Origin: Stenopsyche tienmushanensis
Lineage: Eukaryota; Arthropoda; Insecta; Trichoptera; Stenopsychidae
DNA length: 64,000 bases
Assembly (NCBI GenBank): GCA_008973525.1
Contig: WACJ01000308.1
Span: forward strand, 1 to 64,000
Direction of reading: 5' to 3'
In this document: positions 46,830 through 57,923 of the stretch, one piece after another
Layout of the letters: each line of letters opens with the position of its first letter
Numbering within the stretch: position 1 is the stretch's first letter
The notes under the pieces: generated by a model
The model's database searches: none
Told to the model about the DNA's origin: nothing
Seen by the model: the letters and a program-made list of their open reading frames with translations, nothing else
Made by a program: the position numbers and the translations under genes

Positions 46830-47714
46830 GAGTGGAACCTCTGGTTACGAGTTTAATTCGTTCCGGAAGGTAGCTCGTAAGCTGAGTTTTCCCATAAATA
46901 ATCGAAATGCAATTAATTTGTTCCGGACCCCCAAAAATATTACTTTAATTTGCCCAGGGACACAATTTCTTTGATAGGCTCCTTTTCACTCGCAAACCCC
47001 TCGAAGTCTTGTTCTAAAACCACCTCAGGTCACAACTTTCTCCACGCAGAGTTCAGTGTTCTTCTTGAGACACCTTGCCATGCTGCATCAATGAGTTTCA
47101 GGCATCCTACAATATCAAAGTGGTTTTTTCAAATTTCTCGTAGGGTAAACTGCATGCCCTCGGTATCTCTCTCCGGAAAAGCCCATTCATATACAATTTC
47201 TTAAAGTTAGAGATAGCTTGCTAATCCATGGGCTACATGTGATGGGGGGAAGGAAGATCACTTTAAAAAAAAAAAACTCCAAAATATTATACTCTTTTGG
47301 TGGTAACATTATCCATAATTAGCATGGATTTCAGAGGAAGGTTATTATTCAGCAGGTATTTTTTTATCTCAAGACCAGCAGCAGACTCATTCCATTTGGT
47401 AAACAACTCTTCGTCGATCCATGCCCTGCTGTTTGACCTACACATAACAGGCAGCCTGTCCTTTCGTACTTTGCACCTCTTGAATGCTCTCAGGTTCTCC
47501 GAAGAGTAAACAAAAAGAGACTTCATCTTCTTGTTGCCACTTGCTTTCACACTAAAGACGAGTATCAGACGGTCTTTCATCAATTTATGACCTGGTAACT
47601 TGGTCCGACGGTCGCTTTTGCGACTCGTAAACTGAGAGACAAAATTTTTGACGAGTCTCGGTTCATCACCCGAAAATCTCGTAGCCAGGAACACTAAGCC
47701 GAGGTTCCACTGTA
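46828..47714 (-). mobile_element. Tigger/Jerky-type pogo element, internally deleted
   Basis: Ends are GAGTGGAACCTCTGG at 46830 and the inverse of CAGTGGAACCTCGG finishing at 47712, each bordered by TA, as for Tigger elements. Inside, the minus strand reads LPGHKLMKDRLILVFSVKAS, FVYSSENLRAFKRCKV, LPVMCRSNSRAWI and LPLKSMLIMDNV, the DDE-1 transposase core (the aspartate in MDNV is catalytic). A C-terminal segment follows at 46940-47200 in broken frames. The N-terminal DNA-binding half is missing, so an internal deletion removed it. Total 883 bp against 2-3 kb for complete elements. Confidence 0.8.
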
Positions 47715-49585
47715 TTCGTTTTTTTATTGTGTTCATTTTTTTTATTATGTCTTCTATTGATGCATATATATTTTTTTGCAGAAAACAGAATGGGTGAATC
47801 TCTTCGGAGCCAAACAGGTACAACGGGAGAAGAAAGTTGACATTGAAGATTTTACTATGTATACATAACTATTGCAAAAAGATAAACCAAATAATTCCCC
47901 ATCTCTCTATAATTTTTTACTACTACATTAGCAATATATTGTTTGAATTGATTGAAAAGTTTTTAAAATATATTTATATTATTTTGATTTATTATTATAT
48001 ATTATTTAAAAAATGCAATAGAACTGTTGGTTAATTATATCAATTATGCAAATATACGACAGGTCAGCACGGTTCAAAATTTTATTCAACTTAGACTTTT
48101 CTTTTATATTTTTTTATATAGTACGTTAAAAGCAGGTTTAAATTTTAGAAAATACACTAAAAAACCTCCCCAAATTTTTGTTATCTGACCTAAACATTGG
48201 GTAGGACTTGAACCGTGTAGATCTCTAATATAAACATAATTTAAGCCATTGTTTATTGTGATAAAATTGTACAAAGTTTAAATTATGTTGTCTAAATCAT
48301 TTATTGTAAAATGTCTAATAATTGATAGCAAGAAAATTTAATTCTATTAATTTGCAAATATAAATTCATCCAATAAGGAAACAAATTGATATATTAACAT
48401 GTGATATTAAAAAAACTTGAATCTAAATAAATCAACCATTAAGTATTCTGATGTTTGGATAGTAAAGAATACAGAAATTCACAACTTCTGATATACTCCG
48501 TGATTTTACAATATTAAAACACATTTTAATCAGTATACTGATGATCGATTGTATATTAAATTTTTGACAATTTGTTAGGCTTAATTTTGATTAGTTATAT
48601 TTGGGGATAGTTGGTATATTTCAATTAACTTTAAATCGTTTGATTTTTATTCCTAATTATATATAAACCAAATCGTTTTTTAATGTGAACAAATTCTTAA
48701 GACATTCATGCCAGTGAGCTTTTGCACAAATGCATGGCTCATTTTTCCAATACTTTTTTATCGAAAGAAAAAAAAAACAATTGTGTGATAATAATTGTAT
48801 TTATGACCAACTTTTCAATTATATTTGACTATAAATTATAAGCGTGTGAATAAATAATCAAGAAGACATAATTTACTCAATATAAGATCATATTTCATGT
48901 TTTTTTTAAAAATAAATGATAGTTATCAATGTTGTTTATTTCATTCATTTAATAAAATGTACCTTTTTTATTTAATCTGTGTGTATAAAAATAATAAACT
49001 CTTATTGATTGTAAATCAGGATTAGCTACAGATTAAGAAATATTTAATGTGATTTATTTATGGCTATGCCAATAGCTCCGCTAGAATTTTTGGATGCAAG
49101 AGCGCTAGTCATTCGTTCATATTGGGTCATAGAAATGGTTTGCAGAGGATGATGATGCAAAAATTCAATTTGGGGGTTCAATACTATTTATTTAGTATAA
49201 GTGCATTAATTCTCTGTTATAATAATACATAGTGAAGCAAGGAAACTACGTTATTTGAAACATGCACCTTGAAGCGAGAGTTATTACGAGAAGGGTGGGA
49301 TTACGCCTCTAAGGCGAACCTCCACTGCATAATCGTTAATAAACCTACATAACAGAAAACGTTAGGTCCCGCACTTCCAATTGAGCGACGTCTCAAACTT
49401 CTCATAATACCTGTCGCTTTGAGGCGCGCATTTTAAATAAGGAAGTTTCCCTGGCGCATCCTGCATTTAGCACTTCTTAATCTCTAGGTCGGAAAATACA
49501 CCGATTAACTACGGGAAAGTCACCAATCTAACTTGCTTATTGCCAAAACTGTATTTAACAATGTCGGATATAGATATCAAAAAAT
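47715..49585. other. AT-rich intergenic DNA
   Basis: No gene recognised over about 1.9 kb. A GC-richer stretch at 49250-49500 with repeated AAGG/GAGGCG motifs is unlike its surroundings and may be a repeat, but I could not define ends. Confidence 0.35.
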
Positions 49586-49790
49586 CTGTTTGTTTGTGGA
49601 CTATATATTCCTGTACCATTCATCTGATTGCGATGAAATTTTGGTGAGTTATTGGGTGTGTATTCAAGGTTTTTAAATTAGCACAACCATTGTTTGTGTG
49701 TGAAATTTGTCTTGTGAGACGTTTAATGGATGCCCCATGTCGGTGCACATTGGTCTGGTGAAATAAAACCGGGCTGCGGGTATTAGTTCG
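49585..49790 (+). mobile_element. Helitron-like body fragment
   Basis: Shares CATTCATCTGATTGCGATGA (inverse of the 26670 motif) and, at 49690-49770, TTGTGAGACGTTTAATGGAT and GTCGGTGCACATTGGTCTGG with the fragment at 42150-42438. No CTAG terminus is found on the right, so the copy is truncated. Confidence 0.45.
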
Positions 49791-50130
49791 GTCATTTGCA
49801 GCTGGAAATGACCTAACTGGTGTTAGCTGGGCTACTCCATCTGTGTTTGATGATCAAACTGACGAGACTACTTTCAGGGGTTTAACCGTTGCCCACAGGT
49901 ATAGGGTTGGCTTCCCCTTCCTGTGGTTTTATGGGTGGGCACTTGTGGAGTCTAACACCCACCCGGAGACAGGGTAACAGTTGATCTTCAAAGCGAGAGC
50001 GAGTGCGCGCATACTTTTGGATCCTAGTCCTTCAGGTCGCCCTACACGTGGCCTGAAGCAATAAATCACGTAACTGCAGTACTGCATTTCTTTTAAAATA
50101 ATTACTAAGCGAGTGTAGCATTGCAACTCA
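49791..50130. repeat. GC-richer unclassified repeat-like block
   Basis: Clearly less AT-rich than neighbours, with TAACACCCACCCGGAGACAG and CAGGTCGCCCTACACGTGGC near its right side. Open frames in it are not conserved in any way I recognise. It sits directly beside a Helitron fragment and could be another mobile element's non-coding part. Confidence 0.35.
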
Positions 50131-51520
50131 CTGCCGGGTATTCGCTATTAAAAAAAAACACCTTTCTGTTGAGTGATTTATCATTTATTTTTTTTTACAT
50201 AAAAGATTCCAGTAGATGGTATTAAGGTTAAGATCAAATGCATTGAAGGTCCTTTCTGCACAAAATCTAATGAAGCGTTTACGAATATTGAATATCGGTA
50301 ATACGTCTCTAGTTCGTAGGATTTCATTTGGAAGGAATTATGAAATAGCCCCAAATGAAGAAAGAATCCTACAAACTTATCGAGTGATATGTTGCATGCA
50401 TAAAAATTAAATATTTGCACTTCATTCGCTAAACTCTTAATAATTACTCATGAATCAAGTCTAATTTTAAGAGATTTTATATTAATATAAAATAATCCAA
50501 TCTAATGCATTTAAACTACATAAATAATTATTGCGTTTTAAAAAAGTAACATTTTTTATTGATTATCATATTTATTTCGCAATGTGTTACATTTATTTTT
50601 ACAATATTCAATTTCATGCATGCATTCCATAAATACAGATAGAAAAAAATATATGGTCATGACGATAGTTTTGATTTAAAATATATTTCATTCGAGTTTT
50701 GGCTTTTTTTTAGTAATGTAGCTCTCATATTATATAAACGGAAAATTTTTCATATCAATCACCTTAGATAATGGTTAAGATTTTTTTACATTTCATATAT
50801 AGAAACTGTGGTAAAAATGATACCTTGTATACTAATATAATCATCTTAGAGAGGCGGATGCTCTGTATGCTAAAAGGCATCAGCAGTTCATAACGTTTGG
50901 GGAGAAGCTTATGCCAAAAAGCATCAACAGGTCTTTTATTGATAATATGTGGAAGATTTCGATAGTCGACGAATTTATACAAATATACTAAAAAATATTT
51001 TAACATAATCAACATATCGTATGATTAAAAACATCTGGACAATCGTGCCGTGGAGGCGGATATAGATTACATCTATTAACTATAGCTAATAATTGAATAT
51101 TCTATAACATCAAACACCAATAGTGATATTTACATGACAGTGTAATTTCATACGACACTTTAAAGTATAATCTATATCATATTTTTATTGATGTAATCAA
51201 TATGTGCAGCTTGCGCCTGTGAGAGGTGTAACCGGCTAGCAATACTTGGCTGACCTAACACGGTAGTTAAAATGCTATTTAGATTGTTATTTATATGATA
51301 TTTTCAGCATTTCAATAATTCAATGTTATTTTATAATGTACAATTTCAAAATAGCAATATAATATAAAGTTTTGAAAGTACTTTGCGATGATTTGTACAT
51401 CGATAGTGCTAGTCATAAATAGCTTATTGTATTGAAAGAAGAAATTAAATAAATAACAATATAAGTGTATTTGAATCTTTATATTAATACAAAGAAACGT
51501 GCACCTAATTGATTCGCATA
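50131..51520. other. Intergenic, downstream of Eaf6
   Basis: AT-rich; several short open frames on both strands (50181-50420, 50764-51015) without motifs. The last part, approaching 51526, is the Eaf6 3' untranslated region on the minus strand. Confidence 0.35.
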
Positions 51521-51525
51521 GGCAG

Positions 51526-52644
51526 TTATCTATGTCGTGCTTTTTTATTGTTATTTTTCTTTGCACTTCCACTGCTGACGGGGGCTTTATGTTTGTTGCT
51601 AGAAAGAGATAAGCCTTCTGGCTTGGGAATTAGCCCTAAGCTTAGTACCGATTCTTTTTCTTTTGGAGTGCTTGGTCTGGGATCGAGACTGGTTACCATT
51701 TTTTCAGTGGCGAGTTGTTTTTGCAATCCACTAGAAGAAGTGGGAGTTTTCTGTGATGTATTGAATTTGTTTGAAGAAGGATTATGGCTTGTAGGTGTCT
51801 TATCCAAGCTCGCTGTTCCATTATGAGTGTGGTGTTTGCCAACGTTTTTCTGATTTGTAGAATTATGATTTTCAGACGAATTGTGATGAACCGTAATTAT
51901 GTTATTATGATTGTTTGTTGAATTGGAATTGTGTGATGTATGGTTTACATTGGGTCCCATCTGCGTATCGGAAGAATCATCATTTGTTTGAGAATCAGTT
52001 TCACTATTTCTTTCAGCTAAAAAAGACAAAAGCATTAGATAATATTATGAATTATTAATTATCATTATTGTTTTGAAAACTTACTTTTTGCATCGGTCTG
52101 ATCAACTAAGCCGCTAACGGCCTGAAATATTTGTATAAACAATTAAATATTGTTAAAATTTTATATTAAGAGAATATATATATTTAAATAACATACAGCC
52201 ATTGAAGTGATTGAAGATTTAGAAAATAGTCTTTCGGCTTCTTTAAATTTCCTGTTTCTTTTATCAGCTTTTGGATTTGTGCTTTTGTTTGTTGCTAAAT
52301 AACGATCCCATCCTCGAATTATATTGCCATAGAGTTGGGTATCTTCTAGATAAGATCCTTCAAAAGCATATATTTGTCTTTCTAGGTTTGCCAAAGTTTC
52401 CTATATAATACAATAATAAAAAATGAAATACACAAAATTAGGAATACATTTATTCTATATTATTTTTGCTAACAGCAATCTCTGCTTTGCGTTTGACAAG
52501 CTCTAGGAGCTCTTGACGTGTGTCAGCGATGCTCGGTCTTGCTGGTTCGGCGTGTGGAACATTTGTCGTATTTCCTGAAGCAGCCTTAGCTGGGCGAGAT
52601 GCTCGTGCGCCTCCCGGGGCGGACACTACAGGAGAGTGCACCAT
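51526..52644 (-). CDS. Eaf6: Eaf6/MEAF6, histone acetyltransferase complex subunit
   Basis: Subunit of NuA4/TIP60 and MOZ/MORF/HBO1 histone acetyltransferase complexes in the nucleus. Exons 52644-52474, 52400-52197, 52121-52085 and 52016-51526 sum to 903 nt, 300 residues, frame intact. The Eaf6 domain spans about residues 42-115: [16 protein letters not shown], then [20 protein letters not shown], then [11 protein letters not shown] and [13 protein letters not shown], nearly the same as human MEAF6. The C-terminal half (exon 4) is a long low-complexity tail rich in Asn, His, Ser and Thr, ending in [11 protein letters not shown], a nuclear-localisation-like basic patch; this tail is longer than in mammals. 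Start chosen at [10 protein letters not shown]; an upstream in-frame ATG at 52746 is possible but less likely. The first donor is GTTAGC, slightly unusual. Divergent from PEX2. Confidence 0.93.
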
Positions 52645-53317
52645 GTCTATAATTTTACACAGATTTAGCTCTCTAATAAGTGTATTGTGTACACGACAAC
52701 GCCAATTCTGTTTATGGTGCCCGTATAAAGGTGACCCATAGAACATAAGATCAATATAACCGACCTGCTTACCTTTGCTCCAAGTTAATTACGTTAAAAA
52801 ATAATATATTTTTTCTAAAAAACATATCAATATTAAGTGATGAACTTTTAATTATTGTTTCTATTTTTTAAAGAAAATTTGATGCTATAAATTATTAATT
52901 TAACAAATTTATAGAAATAAAATATATTTCAAAAAGCATTTAATTAAAATTAACTTTTTAATATTTTATAAACAAAAACAAAACATATATTGATGTTATT
53001 AAGAGTTCTAAAATAATATTAGAATTGAGTTTGATTATCAAAATAATTATGCTCAATGTTGATATATTTTCAACTTTTGAAAAGAGTAAATATTTTCAAT
53101 TTATGATTTTTCTTTTTCTTCTAAATAACGCATCTAAAAAGTCGATGTTGCAATATAGGATTTAATTAGTTTTATTTGTTTTTTAAACGTTAAATGTATA
53201 ATATGTATAAGTAGGCCGGTGAAAATCTTGTTAATGCCCAAAAATCAAAGTTATGACATTTGTACTGTCACAGTATTCAACCTTCTTATGTAGCTAATAC
53301 TCAATTTAAAAAAAAAT
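52645..53317. promoter_or_regulatory. Divergent Eaf6 / PEX2 intergenic region
   Basis: 673 bp separate the two start codons on opposite strands, so both promoters must lie here or overlap. The part next to Eaf6 is GC-richer (5' untranslated); the rest is AT-rich. No TATA box in a convincing position for either gene, typical of housekeeping promoters. Confidence 0.4.
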
Positions 53318-55076
53318 ATGTCTTCCAACAATTATGTTCCCAGAGTAACACAAGTAAAACATTATTATTTATTGTAATACATAGTTTTTGTGCGTAGGAA
53401 TTCACGGTCCAATTTCATACACAGAATTTTATTTAACCTCTTATTATCATCATAGTGCAACCACAAACAGTCCACTGCAGAATTAGAGCCTCTTCGACAT
53501 TCATTCATAGGAAGGGATTATCTATCTCATCTCTATCATACATTCACCTCCTCGTTTGCTTAATATTAAGGTAGCATGACCTCCGGGTTTCAGTTAGAAC
53601 GCTCATCCAGTGGACCACCTGTCGGCATCTTTGCAACATGACCTGTCCAATATAGACGACAGTAAAGGATAAATAATTATGATTAATTCTTTGCCATATA
53701 AGTCCATGACTTTTCAATTGAACCTCATGACTTTGAAGCCTAAGGTCTCGTCGACTAAGGTCTCGTGGCGAGAGGTCTAACAAAATTTTCTTAAAATTCT
53801 CTTCTTATACCTCTCAAGATGCAATGTGTCGCAAATGATCATAGTCCTTGTTTCACCATGTTATTAAATATATTTTGTACAATTGGAAGTTCATAAATAA
53901 TTATAATATAGAATATTATTACAATCTATTAATTAACCTGAAATACTATACAATTATTTTTTTATTAAATAATTATGGATTTATAATTTTTATTTCGTAT
54001 AATATGAAGTTTTTATTTGCAGCTAGATGCTTTACAGCTCGATGAAGAAGTTATCGAAATATTAAAAAGCCAATTGATTGAGACTACCAAATTTTTATCG
54101 GTCTGTTTATTACTATTTTTATAAATAAGCCGATTTAATTAATACCAATAAGCTGATTTATTATAAATGCTTTTTTTGTTGCAGCCTGGTTTTTTGACTC
54201 CAATTGGGCCGGAATTGGAATTAATTCTAAGAACATTAGTATTCAATTATTCCCTTTTAAAGAATAAGAAATCATTTGGTCAACAAATGCTTTCGTTGAA
54301 ATACGATGAAAAGCTGTTGTCTAGAAGTAAAATGGGTTGGCTCTTTGGATATACGGTGATATTGAAATACATCAAAGATAGACTATTCTTCAGTTATGCC
54401 TCAAATAAAAGGGCACAAACATTTATTTCATATGTGGAAAAATTTCAAATTATTGGTGACTTTTTAAATTTAATAAGATTTCTACAGACGGGTAAAAATG
54501 CAACATTGATAGACTATATACTCAATTTAGAAATGGCAACAATAAAAAATATAAGAAATCAATACACAGATTATGCCTGGACAAGAGAACTTTTATGGCA
54601 CAATTTTATTGTTAGTGCACATATTTTATACACAAGTAATTTCTTCAATTATTTGCTTGTTAATTAAATTATAATTTTTAATTTTAGGAACTTTTTGGCG
54701 TGCTGATACCTTCATTGAATTCAAGTTTTGTTAGACGGATTATCAAGGAGAAATCATTAAAAATATTCCGTAAAAGTAATTTCCCAGAGTATTCTTCGTT
54801 TGTTAATTCAGTACCAGTCGTAACTAAAAGTACTAAATGTGCTGAATGTGGTAGAAATCCTATATTGCCACATTTCATGGGGTGTGATCATGTATTTTGT
54901 CATTATTGTTTGCAGGTGAGTTAATGCTATGTAAAATTTTAATAGTCGCATCATTTAAATGACGTTTAATCAATTTGTTTTTTATTTTTTAGGGGAATAA
55001 ATTAGATGATCCTTCTTACAAATGTCCAAGGTGTAATTTTAATAGTAATTCTGTTATGCGTGTTCCATCTGGATAA
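53318..55076 (+). CDS. Pex2: Peroxin 2, RING-type E3 ubiquitin ligase of the peroxisome
   Basis: PEX2 forms, with PEX10 and PEX12, the peroxisomal membrane ubiquitin ligase that recycles the import receptor PEX5. Five exons: 53318-53353, 54023-54100, 54185-54610, 54688-54915, 54993-55076; total 852 nt, 283 residues, frame intact. The short first exon encodes MSSNNYVPRVTQ, which joins LDALQLDEEVIEILKSQL, then PGFLTPIGPELELILRTLVF and FGQQMLSLKYD, all family hallmarks, and RLLFFSYAS-like and WLFGYTV helices. The C-terminal RING is complete: C231, C234, C246, H248, C251, C254, C267 and C270, a C3HC4 arrangement (CAECGRNP through CDHVFCHYC and CPRC). Intron 1 (669 bp) contains a SINE-like copy. 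AATAAA motifs follow at about 55117 and 55289. Confidence 0.95.
53437..53645 (-). repeat. SINE-like family A copy in PEX2 intron 1
   Basis: Inverse of the family's right part: CCACAAACAGTCCACTGCAG, CATTCATAGGAAGGGATTAT, TACATTCACCTCCTCG and AAGGTAGCATGACC match 56340-56510 read backwards. A short CATCATA tail marks the 3' end at 53450. Confidence 0.6.
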
Positions 55077-55309
55077 GACGGAGACATATTTTTTTAATTA
55101 TGATGGTTGTGAAATTAATAAATTTACGGAATTGTTTTGATTAGATGATTTTACATAATTTTTATACGGGTGATGAAATATATTATTTTGTTATGTTGTT
55201 TTTATGCAAATAATTTGGTCTTTAAATCCTTGAAATTTTTCTACTCTTTATCATTTATATGTGGTTTTAATGAACTCTCTGGTGAAGAATAAATTTGATG
55301 AATGAATAT

Positions 55310-55400
55310 GCCATATCTGATATTTCAGACATAGGCGATCTCCATAGGAGACTACTATGGAAAGGAATTTTTCATGTGGTGTTTTCTAATTTTCAGTTGT
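55310..55400 (-). repeat. SINE-like family A, left-part fragment
   Basis: On the minus strand it carries ACCACATGAAAAATTCC, CTCCTATGGAGATCGCCTAT and GTCTGAAATATCAGATATG, the same landmarks as 56020-56110. About 90 bp long. Confidence 0.5.
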
Positions 55401-55479
55401 CATTTGAATTTAAGCATGTATAATATTAACAGGACGTTTTTAATTTTTTTCATATTTGACCGGATTTTTTTGTCTGTTA

Positions 55480-55530
55480 TATCCGAAGTCCATTAAATAG
55501 AGGTCCGTTATATCGAGGTTTTACTGTATT
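55480..55530. repeat. Pogo-like terminal repeat, one end
   Basis: Reads GTCCGTTATATCGAGGTTTT then ACTGTA, the inverse of CAGTAAAACCTCGATATAAC, a terminus shared by pogo-like and related DNA elements. The opposite end was not found. Confidence 0.4.
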
Positions 55531-55573
55531 CATATTTCAGATCTCCTGAATTTGTTGTTATGGTGAATTTTTT

Positions 55574-55645
55574 TCTACAATCTGGATTTGAACCTGAACC
55601 TTTGCAGTAAGAGTCCAAGATCTAAACTACTATACCAACACTTGG
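55574..55645 (-). repeat. tRNA-derived SINE head
   Basis: Read on the minus strand, a TGGTATAGTAGTTTAG box near the start and GGTTCAAATCC about 40 bases later match RNA polymerase III A and B boxes at tRNA-like spacing. The whole looks like a tRNA with a degraded acceptor stem, not a functional tRNA. A more decayed copy lies at 15641-15715, which supports a dispersed SINE. Confidence 0.5.
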
Positions 55646-56009
55646 TCGATAAATAAATAAACTTAGATCGTAATCGGATTCGGATATAATAGAGACATTC
55701 TTTATCTTGCCATAGGATTTCACCACTATTGACATGTTTACTTTCTTCATCACATCTGATTTTTAAAAAGGCTTGAACTCCTATTAGTGGGCGGTAGGGA
55801 TCAGTTTTACTGCTACTGATCTAAAATATTATTTTATTGGCGTCATATGCTTGCATAGTTTTTTTTTAAATCTTGATTTCAGGGTATTTATACATGTAAC
55901 ATGAGCGAGTGATTGAATTTGCAACAATAATTAAATTATCATTTATATATATTGATAATTTCGCTACTCACTTATAGATTCTCTCCTTTCCAAATAATCC
56001 TATCCTTAC
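55646..56009. other. Intergenic
   Basis: AT-rich sequence between the SINE head and the family A copy; no feature recognised. Confidence 0.35.
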
Positions 56010-56525
56010 TTTACCATGTGCGGAAGGCAATGGGAAACCACCACATTAAATCATTTCCCAAGTAAGATCTCCTATGGAGATCCCCTATGTCCAACATCGG
56101 ATATGACACATCAAGATTCATGCTTTGATAGACGTCATAAGGACTTTAAAGAAATACATGTAACAACACTCTAGCAACGAAAGGAGGGACTGGAATCTTT
56201 GCATTCTGGAAAGCCCTTTCCAGTAAAATCAAAAAGGTCATCTAGAGTAGTTTTTCACTGTCTTCTGAGGAAAACTGCTCAGTCCTTTACAAACCTCCCA
56301 CACTCCCTATTGAGATGGTCTCGAAATACGTTCATTCAGGAGACCTGCTGGGTGAACTTTCTAAATGAAACTCGGGGGTGATGCTACCTTCAATATCGAG
56401 CGAATGAGTAGGTGAATGTATGTTACAGACGAATTGGATGTAACCCCTTCCTATGAATGGTCATTGAAGAGGTTCATAGTTCTGCAGTGGACTGTTTGTG
56501 GCTGCACTATGATGATGATGATACA
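56010..56525 (+). repeat. SINE-like family A, longest copy
   Basis: Reference copy of about 515 bp: GGGAAACCACCACATTAAAT, ATCTCCTATGGAGATC, AAAGGAGGGACTGG, CTCCCACACTCCCTATTGAG, GGTGAATGTATG, CCCCTTCCTATGAATGG and the end CTGCAGTGGACTGTTTGTGG with a GATGATGATGATAC tail. Fragments occur at 5705, 40106, 40263, 53437 and 55310. The GAT tail suggests mobilisation by an RTE-type reverse transcriptase like those remnant at 18965 and 33285. Confidence 0.65.
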
Positions 56526-56529
56526 TGTA

Positions 56530-57920
56530 ATCAAGTTTATAATATATTGGTTGTTGAATATAATGGTGTATTTAAAACTTCTTTAGTCCATTCAGATTCA
56601 GTTCCACATTTTAACCAAATTATTATTTGAACTAACGAGATAAGGGATAAATAACTACAATTGAGATGATAAAAATATTTATTTGTTTGTAACATTTTTT
56701 AATACAAAAATAAAAATAAGAGATATGACACTCTTTATCACATTTTAAAATTACATATATACAAATCGTAAATATAACAAATATATGATACTAATTGGTA
56801 ACCATTGACATGTAGTTATACAATGAATACATTAATGTTAAATATGAATTATAATTAATGGTAACTAAAGCAATTGGCTAATCACCTTAATAATATTCAT
56901 TATGATAGGATGGTAATGAGAAGACAGTATTTTGAAATGTATTGGCGAGTCGAATGAAAGTATTTTGTGGTGAAGATGACTTAATATTAAAAATGATAGA
57001 AAATGAACTCATGAAATAGGTTTGATTTATGTCTGCATAATAGATGTTGAAGTGAAAGTTTAGAATTTTAAATATTAATAGATTGGAAAATTTCTTTGTT
57101 ATTGGAAGATATATCATTATTAAGTTTGTTACTTGTACTAATTGACTTTCTAAGTGATTTTAGATTCAAAAAAGTATTTGAGGAATCAAATTGTGCTTAT
57201 GAAATAATGATATGTATTTCGTTAAAGAGTGATGATTGAATGATTCATAGGATAGAGCATAGATTGAGAGTAGGAAAAGATGTGATTGAGAATGAAAATA
57301 GTATGAAATAATAAATAATGTGTTTTAATGGCAAGAATTTTTGATTGAAGATACACATATTTTATAATATTAAATGTATGTTAATATATATATTGTATAT
57401 CTATGATAATGTGGTAAGATCTTAAATTCCATCGATTGTATTATGACAGGTGAAATTATTACTTCCTATAAGTCATTCGCTTAATTACATTGACAATCTT
57501 GAATATGAACACACTACTACAGTAGTATTCCATAGCGACTGGTGTGAAATGAACCAGTGTTATTAGAGGCGAAATTAAAGCATACAAAAAATAGGTACTG
57601 GACTCTTATCGAAGACTAATGGCTTAATCGAAAAAGCGGTCGAATTCAAATGCTATGGCCGCTCTAGAAATGATCGTAAGAAAATATGATGAATGATAAG
57701 CAGGCGATGAAGAAGAATGATGAACATAGAGATAAATCGTTAACATGAGATCCTCTAACGTTAATAAATATTTTGTATTGATCCATATATCATGATGTTT
57801 GGGTCATTTCATTGAGACCGTCACGTTCGATTACGTCTAAAGCTTTGAGTATATAAGGTACATGAGTACAGTGCGATATATTAAATATAAGACTTAAATA
57901 TATAGATTGATGGGATGATG
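56530..57920. other. 3' flank of the cuticular protein gene
   Basis: AT-rich with a strong purine bias on the plus strand from 56880 to 57330; open frames (56887-57117 minus) lack motifs. The part nearest 57924 is 3' untranslated sequence of the cuticle gene. Confidence 0.35.
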
Positions 57921-57923
57921 ATC

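Noticed and set aside
47287..47823. 178-codon minus-strand frame as a host gene
   Set aside because: Its readable part is Tigger transposase and it lies almost wholly between Tigger ends with TA flanks.
52645..52746. Upstream ATG adding 34 residues to Eaf6
   Set aside because: The extra residues show no similarity to Eaf6 proteins and the region looks like 5' untranslated sequence; the internal start gives a usual N-terminal length. Not excluded.
55574..55645. Functional tRNA gene
   Set aside because: B-box-like sequence is good but the acceptor and anticodon stems do not pair by eye, and a second degraded copy exists, so a SINE is more likely.
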